8,063 nucleotides of DNA from UMGS1225 sp034086705. Lineage in GTDB: Bacteria; Bacillota; Clostridia; Oscillospirales; CAG-272. The stretch spans positions 1 to 8,063 of the forward strand of contig JAXDZV010000049.1 in NCBI GenBank assembly GCA_034086705.1, given 5' to 3'. Positions 6,216-8,063 of this stretch are shown in pieces (within the stretch, counting starts at the first letter, position 1; each line of letters begins with the position of its first letter). Below the pieces are notes generated by a model. That model was not told the origin of the DNA and searched no databases. It saw only the letters and a program-made list of their open reading frames with translations. A program made the position numbers and the translations under genes.

Positions 6216-7104
6216 ATGTCAAAATATGCAGATGCTACTTTATTGCGAGCTATTGCAAAAAACGGCACCGCGCGCGTTTTTGTAACAAACTCCACTATGA
6301 TTGTGAATGAAGCCATCCGGATCCATTATCCCACGCCGACAGCTACCGCAGCACTCGGACGCACACTAACCGCAGCCAGTATGCTCGGCAGCATGTTGAA
6401 AGAAAAGTCTGAAACTCTAACTTTGCAAATCAAAGCCAGCGGGCCGCTTAAGGGCATTCTCGCCGTCAGCGACAGGAAAGGCAATGTACGTGGATATGTC
6501 AGGCAATCCTCAAGCAAACGTTCCCCAAAAAGGCAAATAGTAAACTAGATGTCGGCACCGCTGTTGGCCGTGGAACACTCAGCATCATTCACAAAAACGG
6601 GAAAAGCCAGCCGCATATTGACATTACTGCTTTGCGTACCGGAGAAATTGCCGAATACCTTGCAGCATATTTTGCAGAAAGCAAACGGATTCCAACCGTA
6701 TGTGCATTGGGAGTCTTAATAGACAGAGATCATTCCTGCCGTGGTGCAGGCGGCATCTTAATACAGTTGCTGCCGCAAGCCCCGCGGGAAAGCGTTGAAA
6801 ACTCGAAAAGAATGCTCAAAACCTTGGGGCCCTGTCTTCTTTAATTGCGCAAGGAGCTACTCTGTTTGAAATTTTAGAAATTGCCATGCACGGAATTCCT
6901 TATGAAATTTTGGAACAATCAAACCCGGTATACCAATGCACTTGTTCAAAAGAAAAGACCAAACACGTTCTGCTCGGCATTGGAGAAAAGGAGGTCATGC
7001 AGCTCATACAGGAGCAAGGAACCTTGTCAGTTTGTTGTCAATTTCGCAAAAAAATATACCAGTTTGACCACGCAACCTGCGAAGAGCTGTTTATGAAGCA
7101 ATGA
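6216..7104 (+). pseudogene. hslO: Hsp33 redox chaperone, broken by three frameshifts and loss of a zinc Cys
   Basis: The gene begins well, with AAAGGA (6203-6208) 7 nt before the ATG. Its first 95 codons match Hsp33 (ATAALGRTLTAASMLG, LTLQIKASGPLKGI, KGNVRGYV). An extra base near 6501-6504 then shifts the frame: NPQANVPQKGK continues in the next frame until a stop at 6538. Another shift at 6538-6541 opens KLDVGTAVGRGTLSIIHKNG through to LKTLG. A missing base in the G-run 6826-6829 moves the remainder (LSSLIAQGATLFEILE to the end) into a third frame. Hsp33 holds zinc with CxC...CxxC as its redox switch. Here CTC is present (6937-6945), but the last Cys of CxxC is CGC, Arg (7045-7047). The residual sequence is otherwise well preserved and close to full length (about 295 codons), so decay looks recent. 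Clustered assembly errors are the alternative, but they would not explain the lost Cys. Confidence 0.9.
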
Positions 7105-7796
7105 AAAGCATCATCCATGAATTGAAAGCACGTCAGGATTTCGAATATCGGTCTTTCTGTATACGGCTGCTTCCTACTGTCTCAGCTGATACAATCCTCG
7201 GCGTACGGGTTCCGCAGATCCGTTCTTACGCAAGACAAATCGCCGGCTCCGCAATAACAAGGGAGTTTATACAGGTATTGCCGCACACTTATTTGGAAGA
7301 AAACTACCTACATGGATTCCTAATTGAACAAGAAACCGAGTTTGCATGCGCGCTCGCACAAATGGAGCGATTTTTGCCTTATATTGACAACTGGGCTGTC
7401 TGTGACAGCGTATACCCACGCGCTTTGGAAAAAAATCGCACAATCCTTGCGCAAACAGCGTTGCGTTGGATGCAAAGCCAACACCTTTTCACCGTGCGAT
7501 ACGGTATCGGAGTGTTATTGCGTGCATTTTTAGATGAACATTTTTCCACACACTTTTCAGATGCAGTTGCACTATTACGATCAGACGCTTATTATGTTAA
7601 CATGATGTGTGCATGGTATTTTGCAACTGCCCTTGCCAAACAGTACGATCAAATTCTTCCGTATTTTACCGCCCCGGTTCTTTCTTCATGGGTACACAAT
7701 AAGGCCATCCAAAAAGCAATTGAAAGCCGCCGTTTATCCGTGCAACAGAAAGAAGAACTGCGACAACTAAAAAGGAAAAAGCTTCCGATTTCCTAA
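7101..7796 (+). CDS. AlkD-type DNA alkylation repair protein (HEAT-like repeat DNA glycosylase family)
   Basis: A 231-residue protein matching the DNA alkylation repair family (PF08713/COG4912) over its whole length. It is an all-helical repeat protein; characterised members such as Bacillus AlkD excise alkylated purines. Conserved blocks are ILGVRVPQIR (32-41), LPHTYLEENYLHGFLIE (60-76), FLPYIDNWAVCD (91-102), TVRYGIGVLL (131-140), YYVNMMCAWYFATALAK (164-180) and WVHNKAIQKAIESRR (197-211). W98 and D102 form the WxxxD pair and R133 is likely the conserved Arg of the active cleft; these equivalences come from family knowledge, not an alignment. The start codon overlaps the hslO stop (ATGA, 7101-7104) and no good ribosome binding site precedes it, so it was probably translationally coupled to hslO. 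It ends at a normal family length, about 10 bp from a transposase fragment. It appears intact. Confidence 0.92.
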   Translation: MKSIIHELKARQDFEYRSFCIRLLPTVSADTILGVRVPQIRSYARQIAGSAITREFIQVLPHTYLEENYLHGFLIEQETEFACALAQMERFLPYIDNWAVCDSVYPRALEKNRTILAQTALRWMQSQHLFTVRYGIGVLLRAFLDEHFSTHFSDAVALLRSDAYYVNMMCAWYFATALAKQYDQILPYFTAPVLSSWVHNKAIQKAIESRRLSVQQKEELRQLKRKKLPIS

Positions 7797-8063
7797 AAAA
7801 TTGAAGTAAGTATAAAATCGCAAATAGTTGTAGAATCGCTCCTGATCACTGCGGTGGCTGCGCTCTACCTTGCCATTGTGCCAAGGCATCCTGGGTCGAA
7901 GCAGCTTATGTATAATATGATGCTTCCCACAAAGCACGTCCAACGGATGGATGCGGTTAGTCCTTGCCGTATGGGGAAACTCTCCGCCGTTGTCCGTTTG
8001 TATCTGGGCCGGTGCATAGCCAAAATAACAGATCGCACGTTTCACAAAGTCTATGGTGGAATA
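7767..8063 (-). pseudogene. C-terminal fragment of an IS481-like DDE transposase, truncated at its 3' end
   Basis: The reading frame enters from the right edge (YSTIDFVKRAICYFGY) and shows an rve/DDE integrase core: IQTDNGGEF carries the second catalytic Asp, and RPRMPWHNGKVERSHRSDQERFYNYL carries the catalytic Glu, about 42 residues later. This pattern is typical of IS481-like transposases. Homology stops at RFYTY near 7806. The last residues are read-through into the 3' end of the alkD-type gene and stop at 7767. Family members continue for several dozen residues beyond this point, so the tail has been lost. The N-terminal HTH and first Asp lie outside the window. The family is assigned by motif memory only. 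Confidence 0.8.

Overview
The window looks like chromosomal DNA from a Gram-positive, moderate-GC Firmicute of the Clostridia, most like an Oscillospiraceae/Ruminococcus-type gut or rumen bacterium. This is inferred from strong AGGAGG-type ribosome binding sites, BspA-like leucine-rich-repeat surface proteins, three SLH domains in one protein, a type-I dockerin in another, and a YqeM-like methyltransferase followed by hslO.

Layout. (1) Positions 1-755 hold a heavily decayed IS3-family (IS150-like) transposase on the + strand. It has several frameshifts, an in-frame stop and a lost catalytic Asp, and it ends in a perfect 12-bp inverted repeat. (2) Positions 937-4943 hold two minus-strand genes read from a promoter with consensus TTGACA and TATAAT boxes and a 17-bp spacer (4989-5017). 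The first encodes a secreted LRR_5 protein ending in a dockerin (3372-4943). The second encodes a secreted LRR_5 protein ending in three SLH domains (937-3267). They look like distant paralogues with the same plan (signal peptide, beta-rich N-terminal region, LRR_5 repeats) but different anchors: scaffold binding for one, direct cell-wall binding for the other. The 104-nt gap between them holds two interleaved perfect inverted repeats (14 bp and 9 bp), which could fold as a pseudoknot or as a two-state switch. One arm is also complementary to the Shine-Dalgarno region of the first gene. (3) Positions 4944-5386 are an AT-rich divergent intergenic region with one promoter facing each way. (4) Positions 5387-7796 are a + strand cluster: a YqeM-like SAM methyltransferase, an hslO (Hsp33) pseudogene with three frameshifts and a lost zinc ligand, and an intact AlkD-type DNA alkylation repair gene whose start overlaps the hslO stop by ATGA. 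(5) From about 7800 to the right edge is the C-terminal part of an IS481-like DDE transposase on the minus strand, cut off a few bases from the alkD stop.

The dockerin/SLH pair probably displays adhesive or ligand-binding LRR modules at the cell surface. The + strand cluster looks like housekeeping and stress functions, with the redox chaperone gene dying. Insertion-sequence debris lies on both sides, which suggests a rearranged neighbourhood. No RNA genes or CRISPR arrays were seen. The least explained element is the intergenic interleaved inverted repeat at 3296-3357.
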